Assembly (NCBI GenBank): GCA_027257055.1
Contig: JAPVLO010000626.1
Coordinates: 434,001-498,000, forward strand
Length of the DNA stretch: 64,000 bases
Direction of reading: 5' to 3'
Origin: Cephalopachus bancanus
Lineage: Eukaryota; Chordata; Mammalia; Primates; Tarsiidae
The position numbers were made by a program, and so were the translations under genes. The first letter of the stretch is position 1, and each line of letters opens with the position of its first letter. The notes beneath the pieces are model-generated. The model searched no databases. It saw only the letters and a program-made list of their open reading frames with translations, and was not told the origin of the DNA. Positions 36,679 through 46,789 of this stretch are shown here, one piece after another.

Positions 36679-36754
36679 GGGCAACCCCTTAGGGTCCCCT
36701 CCCTCTGTGGGAGCTTTTCTGTCCTCTCAATAAATCCTGCTGTCTAAAAAAAAA
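36679..36754 (+). mobile_element. TINE-like LTR-derived retroposon, copy A
   Basis: A short insert of about 65 bp starts GGGCAACCCCTTAGGGTCCC. It includes CTCTGTGGGAGCTTTTC, carries AATAAA at 36729-36734, ends CCTGCTGTCT and is followed by an A-rich tail. The composition looks like the R region of a gammaretrovirus-type LTR, with a poly(A) signal and then a copied tail. A second copy at 50137 shares 23 identical bases (36719-36741). TINEs, described in Tarsius as LTR-derived elements mobilised by L1, fit this form. Its TSD is not clear. Confidence 0.7.
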
Positions 36755-36964
36755 GAAAAGAGAAGTCTTCTTTAGTCATTTGAGACTAAAGTCTCCATTG
36801 CTTATTATAAACTGTGAGTTTGAGAGATGTTTTGAAACTAAACTCTTAGGACTCAACTCTACTATTGTTTTATGAATTGCAAATTGCAGATATTATGAAA
36901 ACTACATGTAGAAGTAAGGATTAGTTATGGGACAGTTCATCAGCATAAAATATAGGTAAACATA

Positions 36965-37505
36965 GAGCTTAATTTGGGGTCCCTCAGAAGTACACTCTGA
37001 GACAAGAACTGGAGTACAAGGAGGAAGGCAAAGGAAACAACCAGCAGTACAGTGCAGAAGTGAGACAGGAAAGGGAAAGGAGCCAGAAAATGACCTGTTT
37101 TATTTTCTCCCCCCCCTTTTTTAAAATTTTTTACTTTAAAAATGTGGGGTACAATTCAGGGTTAGGTATACAAATGTTCATTATGCAGGTACCCTTGCGG
37201 ATGAGGCGTGCCCTCCCACCCCTGGCAGTTTCCCACTACTGCCAAACCACCTGTTTTCACCATGGCAACTTGAATTCAGGTCCACTGAGGAACTCTGGGA
37301 GCCAACAGAGCACATACACCTCAGAGGTATTTCACACAAGAGGCCAGGGAGCTGGAATATTTACACACCAATTCCTGTCATTTCTTGACTAAGCCATACT
37401 CCCAGGGAAGCACTGATTTTCCTGTGCTTTTGGCCTGCTGCATGAATGGTAAAGAAGGCCCTGGAGAGCAGAGAAAACTTTCAGGCCAGTAAAGAGTGAA
37501 GGGAT
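36965..37505 (-). repeat. Unassigned LTR-like repeat, copy 2, interrupted by L1
   Basis: It begins AGAAGTACACTCTGAGACAA. After an L1 tail insertion it continues with TTTACACACCAATTCCTGTC, matching copy 1 at 11400. Family unknown. Confidence 0.5.
37102..37248 (-). mobile_element. Short L1 3'-end insertion
   Basis: The antisense lineage L1 3' end (CAATTCAGGGTTAGGTATAC, CAGTTTCCCACTACTGCC) follows a T-rich tail. ACCTGTTTT at 37093-37101 and 37249-37257 is the likely TSD. It is inserted in an LTR-like repeat. Confidence 0.88.
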
Positions 37506-37592
37506 TCAGGCAGGACACCATTAACAACTGCTATCCTCTCTCATTGTACACTGCAGTTTTCCACTAAAGTAAGGACCATATGTAATTTCATT

Positions 37593-38127
37593 TATAAATC
37601 CTTTTTTTTTTTTCCATAGACAGGCTCCTGCCCTGTTGCCCAGAATGGATTGCAGTGGTGCAATCATAGCTAACTGCAGCCTTGAACTCCTGGGCTCCAG
37701 GGATCCTCCCAACTCAGCTTCCCATATGGCTATATCTCATTCCTTTTAATGCCTTCATGGCATGCATAGCATTTAATTATATGGATTTACTATCATTTAT
37801 GTGATCTTTACGCTGTTGATAGATAGTTAACATATATTCTAGTTTTTCGTTATTACAAAGAAAGCTGCAATAGACTTCTTATAGCCATATTGCTGTATAC
37901 TTATGCAAGTGTGTCTGTAAGATAAATTCTTACTAGTATAGTTGCTGGAATTACAGGCATACACCACCATACCTGGGTAAATTTTTTTAAATTGTAGAGA
38001 TGGAAGGGTCTTGCTATGTTGCCCAGGCTGGTCTTGAACCCCTGACCTCAAGAGATTTTTCCTACCTCAGACTTCCAATGCACTGTGATTATAGACGTGA
38101 GCCACTGTGGCCAGCCTATAAATCCTT
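37593..38127 (-). mobile_element. Old Alu split by an L1M-like segment
   Basis: Antisense Alu right arm (37604-37738: CCTGTTGCCCAGAATGGATT to CAGCTTCCCATATGGCT) and the rest of the Alu (37937-38116: GGAATTACAGGCATACACCA to GAGCCACTGTGGCCAGCC) are collinear halves of one element. A 198-bp L1M-like piece separates them. TATAAATCCTT occurs at 37593-37603, before the T tail, and at 38117-38127. This 11-bp TSD encloses the whole assembly. Confidence 0.85.
37739..37936 (-). mobile_element. L1M-like segment inside an Alu
   Basis: Antisense L1M 3' UTR/ORF2-end text (CATTCCTTTTAATGCCTTCA, AAAGCTGCAATAGACTTCTT, TCTGTAAGATAAATTCTTAC) has no A-tail. The right junction shares GCTGG between the L1 and the Alu. 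Confidence 0.7.
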
Positions 38128-38379
38128 AACAACGTAATTGCTGGTGTCTAATCCCCAGTCCTTTGTACTGTGGTGCCACATGTAGCTCCTAAAGCATATC
38201 AGTTGAACAAATCAACAGCTAATTGATTCCATTTGTTATTATTATCATTTGTGTAATTAAAGGAAGCAAAAGCTCATCACACAATTTTGAAACTCATTCC
38301 AAATGTGCTCTCCTCCCAAAAATAGCATCTAAAAAATGAAGCAGCATGGCCAAGTGTGTGAGGAAATGACAGTTTGCAC
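38128..38379. other. Intergenic sequence
   Basis: No recognised element before the next L1M piece. Confidence 0.4.
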
Positions 38380-38443
38380 AAGTGTGCAAATAGGAGCAAG
38401 CTTCTTGGAGGCCAATTTGTCAATATTTATCAAAAATTTTAAT

Positions 38444-38737
38444 GACCAGCCATGGTGACTCACACCTGTAACCCCAGTACTTTGGGAGGCTGAAGTGAGT
38501 GGATTGCTTGAGCCCAGGAATTCGAGATCAGCCTAGGCAACATAGTGAGATCTTGTCACTACAGGACATTAAAAGATTATCCAGGCATGGTGGTGCTCAC
38601 CTGTAGTCCCAGCTATTCAGGGGGCTGAGGTAGAAGGATCCCTGAGCCCAGGAGGTTGAGTTTGTGGTGAGCCATGATCATGTGACTGCACTCCAGACTG
38701 GGTGACAGAGCAAGACCTCTGACCAAAAAACAATTTT
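38444..38737 (+). mobile_element. Old Alu (AluJ-like), sense
   Basis: A dimeric Alu with AGCCATGGTGACTCACACCT at its head, AAAAGATTATCCAGGCATGG in the linker region and GACTGCACTCCAGACTGGG near the end. Nearly all CpGs have decayed, consistent with an early primate Alu. Its A-rich tail (38725-38733) received the next Alu. Its own flanks suggest a TSD of the form AAAATTTT...TAATG on both sides. Confidence 0.88.
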
Positions 38738-38763
38738 GTCAGAGGTCTTGCTCTGTCACCCAG
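38698..38763. repeat. 26-bp perfect inverted repeat at the Alu/Alu junction
   Basis: Arm 1 (38698-38723, CTGGGTGACAGAGCAAGACC then TCTGAC) is the 3' end of the old Alu. Arm 2 (38738-38763) is its exact reverse complement. A 14-base A/T-rich spacer lies between them and can extend the stem by four A:T pairs if one C is bulged. Confidence 0.98.
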
Positions 38764-39054
38764 TTGGGTTCGGTGGTTCAGCCTGTAATCCCGCATCTTC
38801 GGGAGGCTGAGGTGAGTGGATTGCCTGAGCCCGCGGGTTCGAGACCCGCCTGGGCAGCGAGACCTCATCTCTACAATAAATCAAAAAATCAGCCGGGCGT
38901 GGTAGCGCATGCCTGTAATTCTGGCTACTTGGAAGGCTGAGGCGGAAGGATCGCTGGAGCCCAACAGGTCGAGGCTGCGGTGGCCAGGAGCGGCCACTGC
39001 ACTCCAGTCTGGGTGACAGAGTGAGACGCCAACTCAAAAAAAAAAAAAAAAAAA
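38764..39054 (+). mobile_element. Young lineage-specific Alu
   Basis: The sense Alu starts TTGGGTTCGGTGGTTCAGCC directly after the palindrome. It retains GCCCGCGGGTTCGAGACC and ends in about 20 A. AATTTTGT-like text on both sides (38732-38739 and 39053-39062) is a likely but imperfect TSD. Confidence 0.95.
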
Positions 39055-39479
39055 TTTTTGTTAATGTACATATATTTGGACTCAACAACTACACTAGTAG
39101 GAATTTGTCTTAGAGATACACTTGCATAAGGGCACAGCAATGTGTGTGTAAGATGTCTATTGCAGCATTCTTTGTAATAGTGAAAAACTGGACTATAAAT
39201 TAACTATCAACAGCAACAAGATTAAATAAATTATAGCAAATCTATATAGTGAAATGCTATGCATACTATGCAGGCATTAAAAGGAATGAGATCTAGCCGT
39301 ATGAACTGACAGAGAAAACTTCCAAGATATATTTTTTAAGTACTAAATTGCAAAACAATATGTTCGATATGATCCCATATGTGTAAAAGAAAGGGGAGTT
39401 CAGATACTTACAACACAGGTAATATATGTTGTATATAAAATATATACATATGTCACCATTAACAAAAATTCCGCAAAGT

Positions 39480-39965
39480 GGATGATAATATCCTCTATAG
39501 TAGTCACTGTCAGTACCCTATTCATATTCCATTACCCACCTCAGAGGTTACCTACAGAAAATTCCAGTACAGGCCCTGCTTTCTGCATCTCTTTGCCTGG
39601 AGACATTCCCTGGGTACAGGAAACTTCTGGGCCTGTATGAGGTATGGGCTGGAAGTATCAGGAAATGCCCTTTGTCCAATGAGTGACAAGAGTTGGTGGG
39701 AAAATACCCAAGATTCCTTGGCTCTCAGAGGGAATGTTTTCAAGGTGTGTTCTATACAGTCCCTCAGTATTGTATACATCCCCAGCAGTATTGAGTATCA
39801 GTTGTCCACAACAGTAACACGTTCTATGTTAGCTTTCTCCTTTCCTTGTCTCACTTTATCCACTCCCTCACTGGGTTTTTTGAAAAATTCTCCTAAATAA
39901 AATAATTGCACCTAAATCCTTGTCTTAGAACCTGTTGACCAAATGTTTATCTCAGGATATACCTA
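39480..39965 (+). repeat. Unassigned LTR-like repeat, copy 3 (opposite orientation)
   Basis: The end of this segment, with CCTAAATAAAATAATTGCAC and ATCCTTGTCTTAGAACCTGT, is the reverse-complement counterpart of the heads of the copies at 11180 and 36965. The 140-codon open frame across it is not a gene. Confidence 0.45.
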
Positions 39966-40253
39966 GACTACAACGCCACCAGTTAATAGGTTAAGAAACA
40001 GACTAAATGGATAGGTAACATACACTACACCACATAGTTACTAGTTTGAACTAAATTAAATTGCCTTTCCTGGTCAAATATGAACAACTTTATGTGGTTG
40101 AAACTAAAAGTCAATATTAGAGTGGAGGTTTGAATCCAGGTGGAGAACAAAGCTTGTAGGTTCAAAAGTGATTCTTATAAGTATGGCCAAGGGTTGAGTA
40201 AACTGTGCTTTAGTAGACAATAAAGATTTTTTTATACACAGTTTGCATGCTAG
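39966..40253. other. Intergenic sequence
   Basis: Nothing recognised. Confidence 0.4.
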
Positions 40254-40465
40254 TTACCAGTATGGGCTTTGGAATGAGTCAGACCTGGCTTCAAATCCTG
40301 CCTCTTGTTAGTGTGCAATGTTTTGCATGTTCCCTAATCCTTCAGAACCTCTACTTCATCACATATGCAATGTAGCTCCCTAATAAACTTCCTGTGGAAA
40401 TCACGTGGGATTCTATGCAGCAAGTGCCTAGCATATAGTAAGTGCCCTATAAATGGTTATTTGCT
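40254..40465 (+). mobile_element. MIR SINE (sense)
   Basis: Sense order: GTATGGGCTTTGGAATGAGT, 'cagacctggcttcaaatcct', AACCTCTACTTCATCACA, then GTGCCTAGCATATAGTAAGT. Confidence 0.8.
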
Positions 40466-40999
40466 TAAAATGGGAGGAGGGAAAAAAAATTTTTGTTTTT
40501 CTTTTGGTTGCAATAGACAGAAACTCAATTCGAACAAACTTAAGCAGAAAGGGGTTTGTATGGGCCCATGGAACCAAACTAAAAACATCCTCAGGTGACC
40601 GGATGCTGGGACTTTGGACACCCCTCTTTCTACCCATCATTCCTGCGCTGCTCTGCTTCATTCTTTGAAACAGTCATGCAGTGTCAGGGCCTGGGATTGC
40701 AGGCAGACTACTGATAGAAAGAGGACTGACTCCTCGCTCCCAGCTCTAGTTTGAAAAATCCCAGGGAAGATCTCCAAGCAGTCCAGCTTTGACTTACAAT
40801 ATCTGGATCAATTCCTGGGACCCCCCCCCAAAAAAATGTGGCCAGGACTGGGTCATTTGCCCGCTTACTGAAATGGGAAAAGGGAGCCAGCTACCAGCAG
40901 AAGTATGAAAGAAGGAACTCTTGACAGACAAAAAACAAACCCGTTCATCTCAATTTTAGCAGTCGTTAGCATAGACAAAAATAGGGTTTGTTTGTTTTT
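40466..40999. other. Intergenic sequence
   Basis: No recognised element; a C9 run lies at 40820-40830. Confidence 0.4.
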
Positions 41000-41395
41000 T
41001 GATTAATAGATTTTGATTTTTAGAGCAGTTTTACAGGAAAATTGAGCAAAAAGCACAGAGAGTTCCTACATACTCTGTCTCCTCCTTCCATTTCCCCCAT
41101 TGTTAACATCTTGCGTTAGTGTGGTACATTTGTTACAATTGATGAATCAATATTGGTACATTATTAACTAAAGTCCATTGTTTGCATTAGGGTTCAGTCT
41201 TGTACATTCGATGAGTTTTGCCAAATGTATAATGACATGAGCCACCATTATGGGATCATACAGAATAGTTTCACTGACCTAGAAATCCTCTGTGTTCCAC
41301 CTGTTCATCCTTTCCTTCCCCTCCCCTCAACTCTGAAACCACTGATCTTTTTACTGTTTCCATAGTTTTGATTGAAACATTGTTTTGAATAAACT
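41000..41395 (-). mobile_element. L1M 3' UTR
   Basis: Antisense L1M 3' UTR landmarks are AGAGCAGTTTTACAGGAAAA, TGGTACATTTGTTACAATTG, TAGGGTTCAGTCTTGTACAT and GACATGAGCCACCATTATGG. Confidence 0.82.
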
Positions 41396-41444
41396 TTCAT
41401 AAAGGATTTGAAAACAATAGCATTTAGTTTTACCAAAATTTATT

Positions 41445-41556
41445 TCTTCCTTTCTTTCTTTCTTCCTTTCTTCTTCCTTCCTTCCTTCCTTTCTTCTTCC
41501 TTCCTTCCTTCCTTCCTTCCTTCCTTCCTTCCTTCCTTCCTTCCTTCCTTTCTTTC
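41445..41556. repeat. (CCTT)n / (CTTT)n tract, evolved Alu tail
   Basis: Tetranucleotide pyrimidine repeats with a run of about 17 CCTT units. They directly abut the 3' end of an antisense Alu, so they most likely grew from its A-tail. Confidence 0.97.
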
Positions 41557-41835
41557 TTGTTGGAGTCTTACTCCATCTCCCAGGCTGAAGTCAGCGTCAT
41601 GCTCACGGCCACCCCAGCATCCACCCGCTGGGCTCCAGTGATCCTTCCACCTCAGCCTTCCAAGCAGCCAGAATTACAGGCGCACGTTACCATGCCTCGC
41701 TAATTTTTGATTCATTGTAGAGACAAGGTCTCGCCAAGTTGACCAGGTGGGTCTTGAACCCGTGGGCTCAGGCAATCCACTCACCTCGGCCTGACAAAGT
41801 GCTGGGAGTACAGGCTGAGCCACCAAGCCCGGCCT
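41557..41835 (-). mobile_element. Alu SINE
   Basis: Antisense Alu with lineage-type linker (TTTTTGATTCATTGTAGAGA) and head (CAGGCTGAGCCACCAAGCCC). No direct TSD was found. Instead 14-bp inverted copies of TTTGAAAACAATAG flank it at 41407-41420 and 41836-41849. Confidence 0.92.
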
Positions 41836-41849
41836 CTATTGTTTTCAAA

Positions 41850-42879
41850 GGAAGACATGAATATTATTTTACAAACTGATAACCTTGCTTTTTTGAATAG
41901 ACAATGTCCATATTAGATCTTGTTGTGTTCTCACAAGTTTAGTCTTGCCCCAACTGACCTCTTCTCAATCTTCAGCACTGTAACGCCCTCCCCACCTGAG
42001 TTCTGGTGTCTTTTGAGCTGCAAACCCATTGCATTTGAATTAATTTAATGTCTATTAATTGAAGATCAAAGCTACTGTATGTGGTATGATGTAAGCTTAT
42101 TGGATGGGTAATTTTTTTGCGGCTTTGGGGGAGGTATCTTCAGGGGGGTGGTTGTGAAGGTGTTGTTTGGCTCTCGTTTTGTTTTCTTTTTATTTTTCCT
42201 TCACTTTTATTCCCTATCCTAAATGCAGTGGGATCTGATTTAGCAGCTGTAACGTCACTCACAGCCTCTCGACATTGCTCACAATTTGTTTATTTCTTCT
42301 CTTCATTGCTTCCTTCAGTTCCTCCAAACCTGATTTCTCTTCTAAAGCATCTTGTCAAAAACAAACAAACAAAAATGTATTACAAGGAAAACCCATAACT
42401 AAGAATCCGTGCTGCATGCTTCATATTAAAAAGCACTTTGGGGATCGTCTTCATTTCTACCAACAAATAAACATTTTCCCAAGGCTTAAACAAAGGCACT
42501 GCTTTAACAGTCTATAAAGAGACTGGCAAAGTCTGATACTATATTAAAATGCTGATGTTGTCATGTTAAAAATTATACAGATAACACATAAAGATTATAT
42601 TGGCTGAATAATTTGTTTAAAGATAATTCAGCACCACTTTATTTCATTTCTCTTTATTGGTTGTATGTTTAACAAGGTTAAAAATCTTCACAAGGATTTT
42701 CATTGTATGATTCTCTGTGACAGGGAGAGGGAAAATCAAGAACAATACTGTATTATTTTAAGTCCCTGGTAAACGATTCAGTTCAAAAATCATGTAGTAG
42801 GTGTGCACTGTGGCCTTAGCAAGGTACTAAGAGTCATGAATATAAAGGCAAATAAGACAAGAAATCAGAGCTCATGTCA
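41850..42879. other. Intergenic sequence
   Basis: Mostly unrecognised. The stretch 42775-42875 (TAGTAGGTGTGCACTGTGGC) may be an antisense L2 end, at low confidence. Confidence 0.4.
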
Positions 42880-43440
42880 CAGGATAGATTCTCCAAAAGC
42901 AGACAATGAGGTGGTTTGAAGTATGCGGTGGGTTATTAGGGATCAGCACCTGTAAAAGGAACATGGGGGCAGTGGAATTGGGCCAAGGGAGAAGTTGAAC
43001 CGCAATCCAAGTTCGGCAGTCTTCCCCAATTTGGCAGGGAACTCTGAAGCAGGAATTGTTCATTGAGTTGTACTGAATTTGGTGGAACTGGCTGTGGCTG
43101 GAAACCCCCAGCTTGATCAGTCAGTCATTGATTGTGAGTTGCCAGGGATAGACCTAGAGCAGGGGGACTCTCTGCAGCAGACGCAGACCCTGGAGGGGCT
43201 GGCCACGTGCCTGCAGCAAGTCCTCCTTCAAAGGGGGATCTGGGCAGCATATCTCTGTGTCTACCATTGTCTGGCGGGAAGAGCATACCCAAATATAATA
43301 ATATCACAATGTGGAAAAAGCCTTGATAGATGTGTGTGCAGGTTGCTACAAAAACACAGAGCAGGGACTGGGTCAGGGAGGAAAACAAAAAGGGCTTTTA
43401 GGGAGAAGTGATCCTCCCTCAGCTAAATAGGAGCTAGGGA
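42880..43440 (-). repeat. Unassigned LTR-like repeat, copy 4
   Basis: It starts GATTCTCCAAAAGCAGACAA and resembles the copies at 11180 and 36965 in its beginning and general order. Somewhat GC-richer than its surroundings at 43140-43250. The open frames on both strands here are incidental. Confidence 0.4.
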
Positions 43441-44939
43441 TGAAGCAGTGGGGGGAGATTTGCATTTTCAAAGCATATTTGGTCTGAGGCTTTCCTGGTG
43501 AGGACTTCATGTGGTACCTCTCTGGAATGGGACTTTGAAGAATGTAGATTCTGTCCCTTTCACAGCAGGATAAAATAAGCTATTCAAAGTCGTTTAAACA
43601 CAGAGCCAGGAATAAACTTCAGTAGCCTTGGGGGGCCCATATTTTAACCACTAACTCAATAGCCAGACTCAAGGTGTTTGTCAGTTGAGGAAAATATTCC
43701 AATCTGCTGATGGCAAGCTTGGTAGGTCAAGAGATTCTAGAGACAACACACTGAGGTTGTCCAGTCATTGAAGGTTGAGCCCCCGCTTGTTTGTTGCACA
43801 ATATGAAATAGCTCTGGGAAAAGACCCAGGTAACTGACTGAATGTTTCATATTTTTATGAATTTTGGTGTCAAGTAGACACAAACTAATAATTATTATCA
43901 AAACTGCACAAAGAAGAAGAAAACACCAAAAAAGTAGCAAAGGTAATTCTCTCCACATGTAAAATTTGTTTCTCATCACTGAAATTCGCAAAACCTAACT
44001 CCCATTTTCAGATCTTGTCTAACGTAATGAAAAGACCATTGTATCTATATGTGGCAATAATTACAACCAGGACTGGCTTTGGGAACAACCTGTGCAATCG
44101 AACAAGACACTGCAATTAGAAGGGGCTCATACTTCATTTAATGCTCTGTTGTTGCTGACTTGGAATTTGTAATACTTTTTTAACAAGGGACCTATGTTTT
44201 CATTTTACATTGGACCCCACAAATTATGTAGTCAGTCCTAATTACAAACAATTGCTTAAACTACGAAAGCAGGTTTGTTTTCTGGGCTTATGCAAAATTT
44301 AATGTTAATTGTTATTATGGAGTGAGAATTTGAAGACCTGGAAATTGAAAATATTTTTCCTTTTGATTTCATATTTTTATTTAATTAGAAAACGATGTGT
44401 TCGGTGTAGAACATTTGGCAAGGAATAACGTATAATCACCTAGAAACATTCCTTCCTCACGCCCCTCTGTGATTGCAAGAATCTTATTAATAATGCCATT
44501 GATTAATCTTTCTTTGATTATTTCCTGTAACATTTAAAATGTTACTAGAGAAGTATGTTTTGTACCGTGTTCCATAACTAGAGAATGTGGAAAGGAAGAA
44601 CCATAAGAATGCTGAAAATATTGTTGTTGTTTTTTAAGGTGAGAGGTGATTAGGGCAGCTCCCAGAAGGTAGTGAAAATCCAGAGCTTAACTCCTCTCCT
44701 CTAGACTCCCCACCAAGAATAATTATGGTGGGGAGGTATTAGGAGAAACAGACATATTAGCAGTGTCTTGCTCATCACTACATCCTCAAGTCTAGCCTAG
44801 ACTCGGAAAATATTTGTTCAATTGCCATTGAATCGGAGGATGATTTTGATATATGGAGAGGTGGTAGCAGAACACTTAGGCAACTGGAACAAATGGGGAG
44901 AGTCTGAAAAGATGACATGTGTTTGGAATAGAAGCTGGG
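43441..44939. other. Intergenic sequence with a candidate conserved segment
   Basis: No gene was seen. The segment 44220-44600 is free of recognisable repeats, AT-rich and contains several homeobox-type TAATTA/TTAATTAG motifs and ATGCAAAAT, features often seen in conserved enhancers. Confidence 0.35.
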
Positions 44940-45435
44940 GTAGGCTGAATAAGGTCCCTCCACCAAGAGGTTCACATCCTAATCCCAGGAATCTGCAAAT
45001 ATGTTACTTTACATGGCAAAAGGAATTTTGCAGATGTGATTGAGTTAAGGATCTTGAGATGAAGACAATATCCTGGATTATCTGGGTGAACCTCATATAA
45101 TCACAAGGGTCTTTATAAGAGGGAGGCAAGAGGGTCACAGACACAGAAGACAATAGGTGATGTGATAATGGAAGGACAGAGAGAAATACAGAGACAGGAG
45201 AAGAAGATGCTACACTGCTGGCTTTCAGGAAAGAGGATGGTGCCATGAGCCAAGAAAGCAAGAGGCCTTCAGAAACTAGAAATCAGAAAAACAGATTGTC
45301 CAATGGAGCCTCCAAGAGCCTCCTTGCCCATTTTAGGACTTCTGGCTTCCAGAACTGTAAGAGGGGGAAAAAATGTTATTTTAAAACTATAAATTTGTAG
45401 TAATTTGTTACCTCAGTAATGTAAAGCTATTACAG
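44940..45435 (+). mobile_element. MaLR-like LTR (MLT1-type), sense
   Basis: Landmarks: ATCCTAATCCCAGGAATCTG, TACATGGCAAAAGGAATTTT, GCAGATGTGATTGAGTTAAG, ATCCTGGATTATCTGGGTGA, TTCCAGAACTGTAAGAGG and a closing TAATTTGTTACCTCAGTAAT. Confidence 0.8.
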
Positions 45436-46254
45436 GAGCTAAAGGTTAACTCAAGGAAACGGGGCAGATAATTCTGGAAGATCAAGTTTTCAAGCAAATG
45501 AACACTTTAAATTCATCATATAATGGCAAGCTAGTCTTCATCCCCACAGAAATCAGGAAAAGTTATAAATTGTAACATCATTAGGTATTGTAATCATCAA
45601 GGAAAACTGCAGCATCTCTTTCAGGGGAGACTCAAACACTGAAGACACATAATACCAGCAGTATGGTTTAGGTACCGTCCAGCTAAAAGTCAGGGTCAAC
45701 ACCAAACACTTATGAGGTGCATAGATCACAAGCAAACTTTTGATAGATTTGCTTGTACTTCCCCATATTCAGAAAGGGTTTAGGCGCAAAGCCCAGGGGA
45801 TGCTATCAGGGAATATGTGTTAGAAAAACAAATCAAATAATTGGAGAAAGTGATTTGCCTAGAGATTGGATCTGGAGTTAGACTTACTTTCCTGTTAAGC
45901 TATTCAACAACAGATTTATGGAAGGAGAGGACAGGCAAACTGAGAATAAAAGAAAGGGAGAATTGAAGTGGAATTTCCAAATATTATTTTCCCATCACTG
46001 TTATCTCCCTTTTGCTATTGGAATATTGCTGCCTTTGAAAATCATGATTCCTGTAAATGATGATGAACACAAATATTATTCTCAGTTAATTGTCCATAGC
46101 ATCTATTTTGTTGGCAATAAAAATAAAAGCACTATTATTGTAATATTTTATGTCTATAAGTGATGACTTTTATGATCACCAAATCTACTAATTTAACCTC
46201 CAATTACATCTCCAAACTGTTGGTTTCTCTTCATGCCTGTTACCACCTATATCA
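45436..46254. other. Intergenic sequence
   Basis: Nothing recognised with confidence. Confidence 0.4.
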
Positions 46255-46735
46255 GTGAAGATACCAACAGGAAACATAGAACACACTCAAATGAGTAATA
46301 CTGGTGGAGGATTTATTTACAAAGATTTGAGTGTGGAGAAACCACACCAAATAGAAAATATAGAAATCTTTGGCAATAAAAGCAAAGCTATCACCACTCC
46401 CAGTCCTGAGGGGACCAGGGGAGAGAGCAGTTACTGAAACCTAGGAAGAAAATCATGCAGAAGGTAGATTTGAAAGGAGGAGTATATCTGCTGTTTAAGG
46501 ACACAGTCAGCTAGAGGCAGCCCAGAGAAAAGGAATTGGGAAAATAAATACCTGAACCTCGTCTTCCAACAAATTCCAATTTCCTACAGGGGCTTCCCAT
46601 TAGCCGAACTCAACTAGAAACTAGAGGGCATGGGCTGCTGTTTCTGTAGTTCATACAGTTCAGCATCCCAGAACATTAAGCAGGATGGAGAAGGTGGAGA
46701 GCAAACATGGAGGACAAATAAAGAATGTCCAACAC
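46255..46735 (-). repeat. Unassigned old mammalian repeat, LTR-like
   Basis: It begins CCAACAGGAAACATAGAACA, contains GGTGGAGGATTTATTTACAA and ends with CTCAACTAGAAACTAGAGGG and AGGATGGAGAAGGTGGAGAG. I recognise this order from a widespread mammalian repeat but cannot name it. Confidence 0.45.
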
Positions 46736-46789
46736 AGCATCCTTACACAATCGATCAGCACTCCACCACATGAAAGCCTAAATGGTTTC

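Larger units (their letters stand above)
38380..39480 (+). mobile_element. L1M 3' end, interrupted by two Alus
   Basis: L1M text at 38380-38443 (GGAGGCCAATTTGTCAATAT) resumes at about 39055 with TTAATGTACATATATTTGGA and AGGAATTTGTCTTAGAGATA. It continues to near 39480. The two Alus lie between these contiguous parts. Confidence 0.8.

Noticed and set aside
39478..39900. 140-codon open frame
   Set aside because: It lies within an LTR-like repeat copy, and no protein family features are visible.
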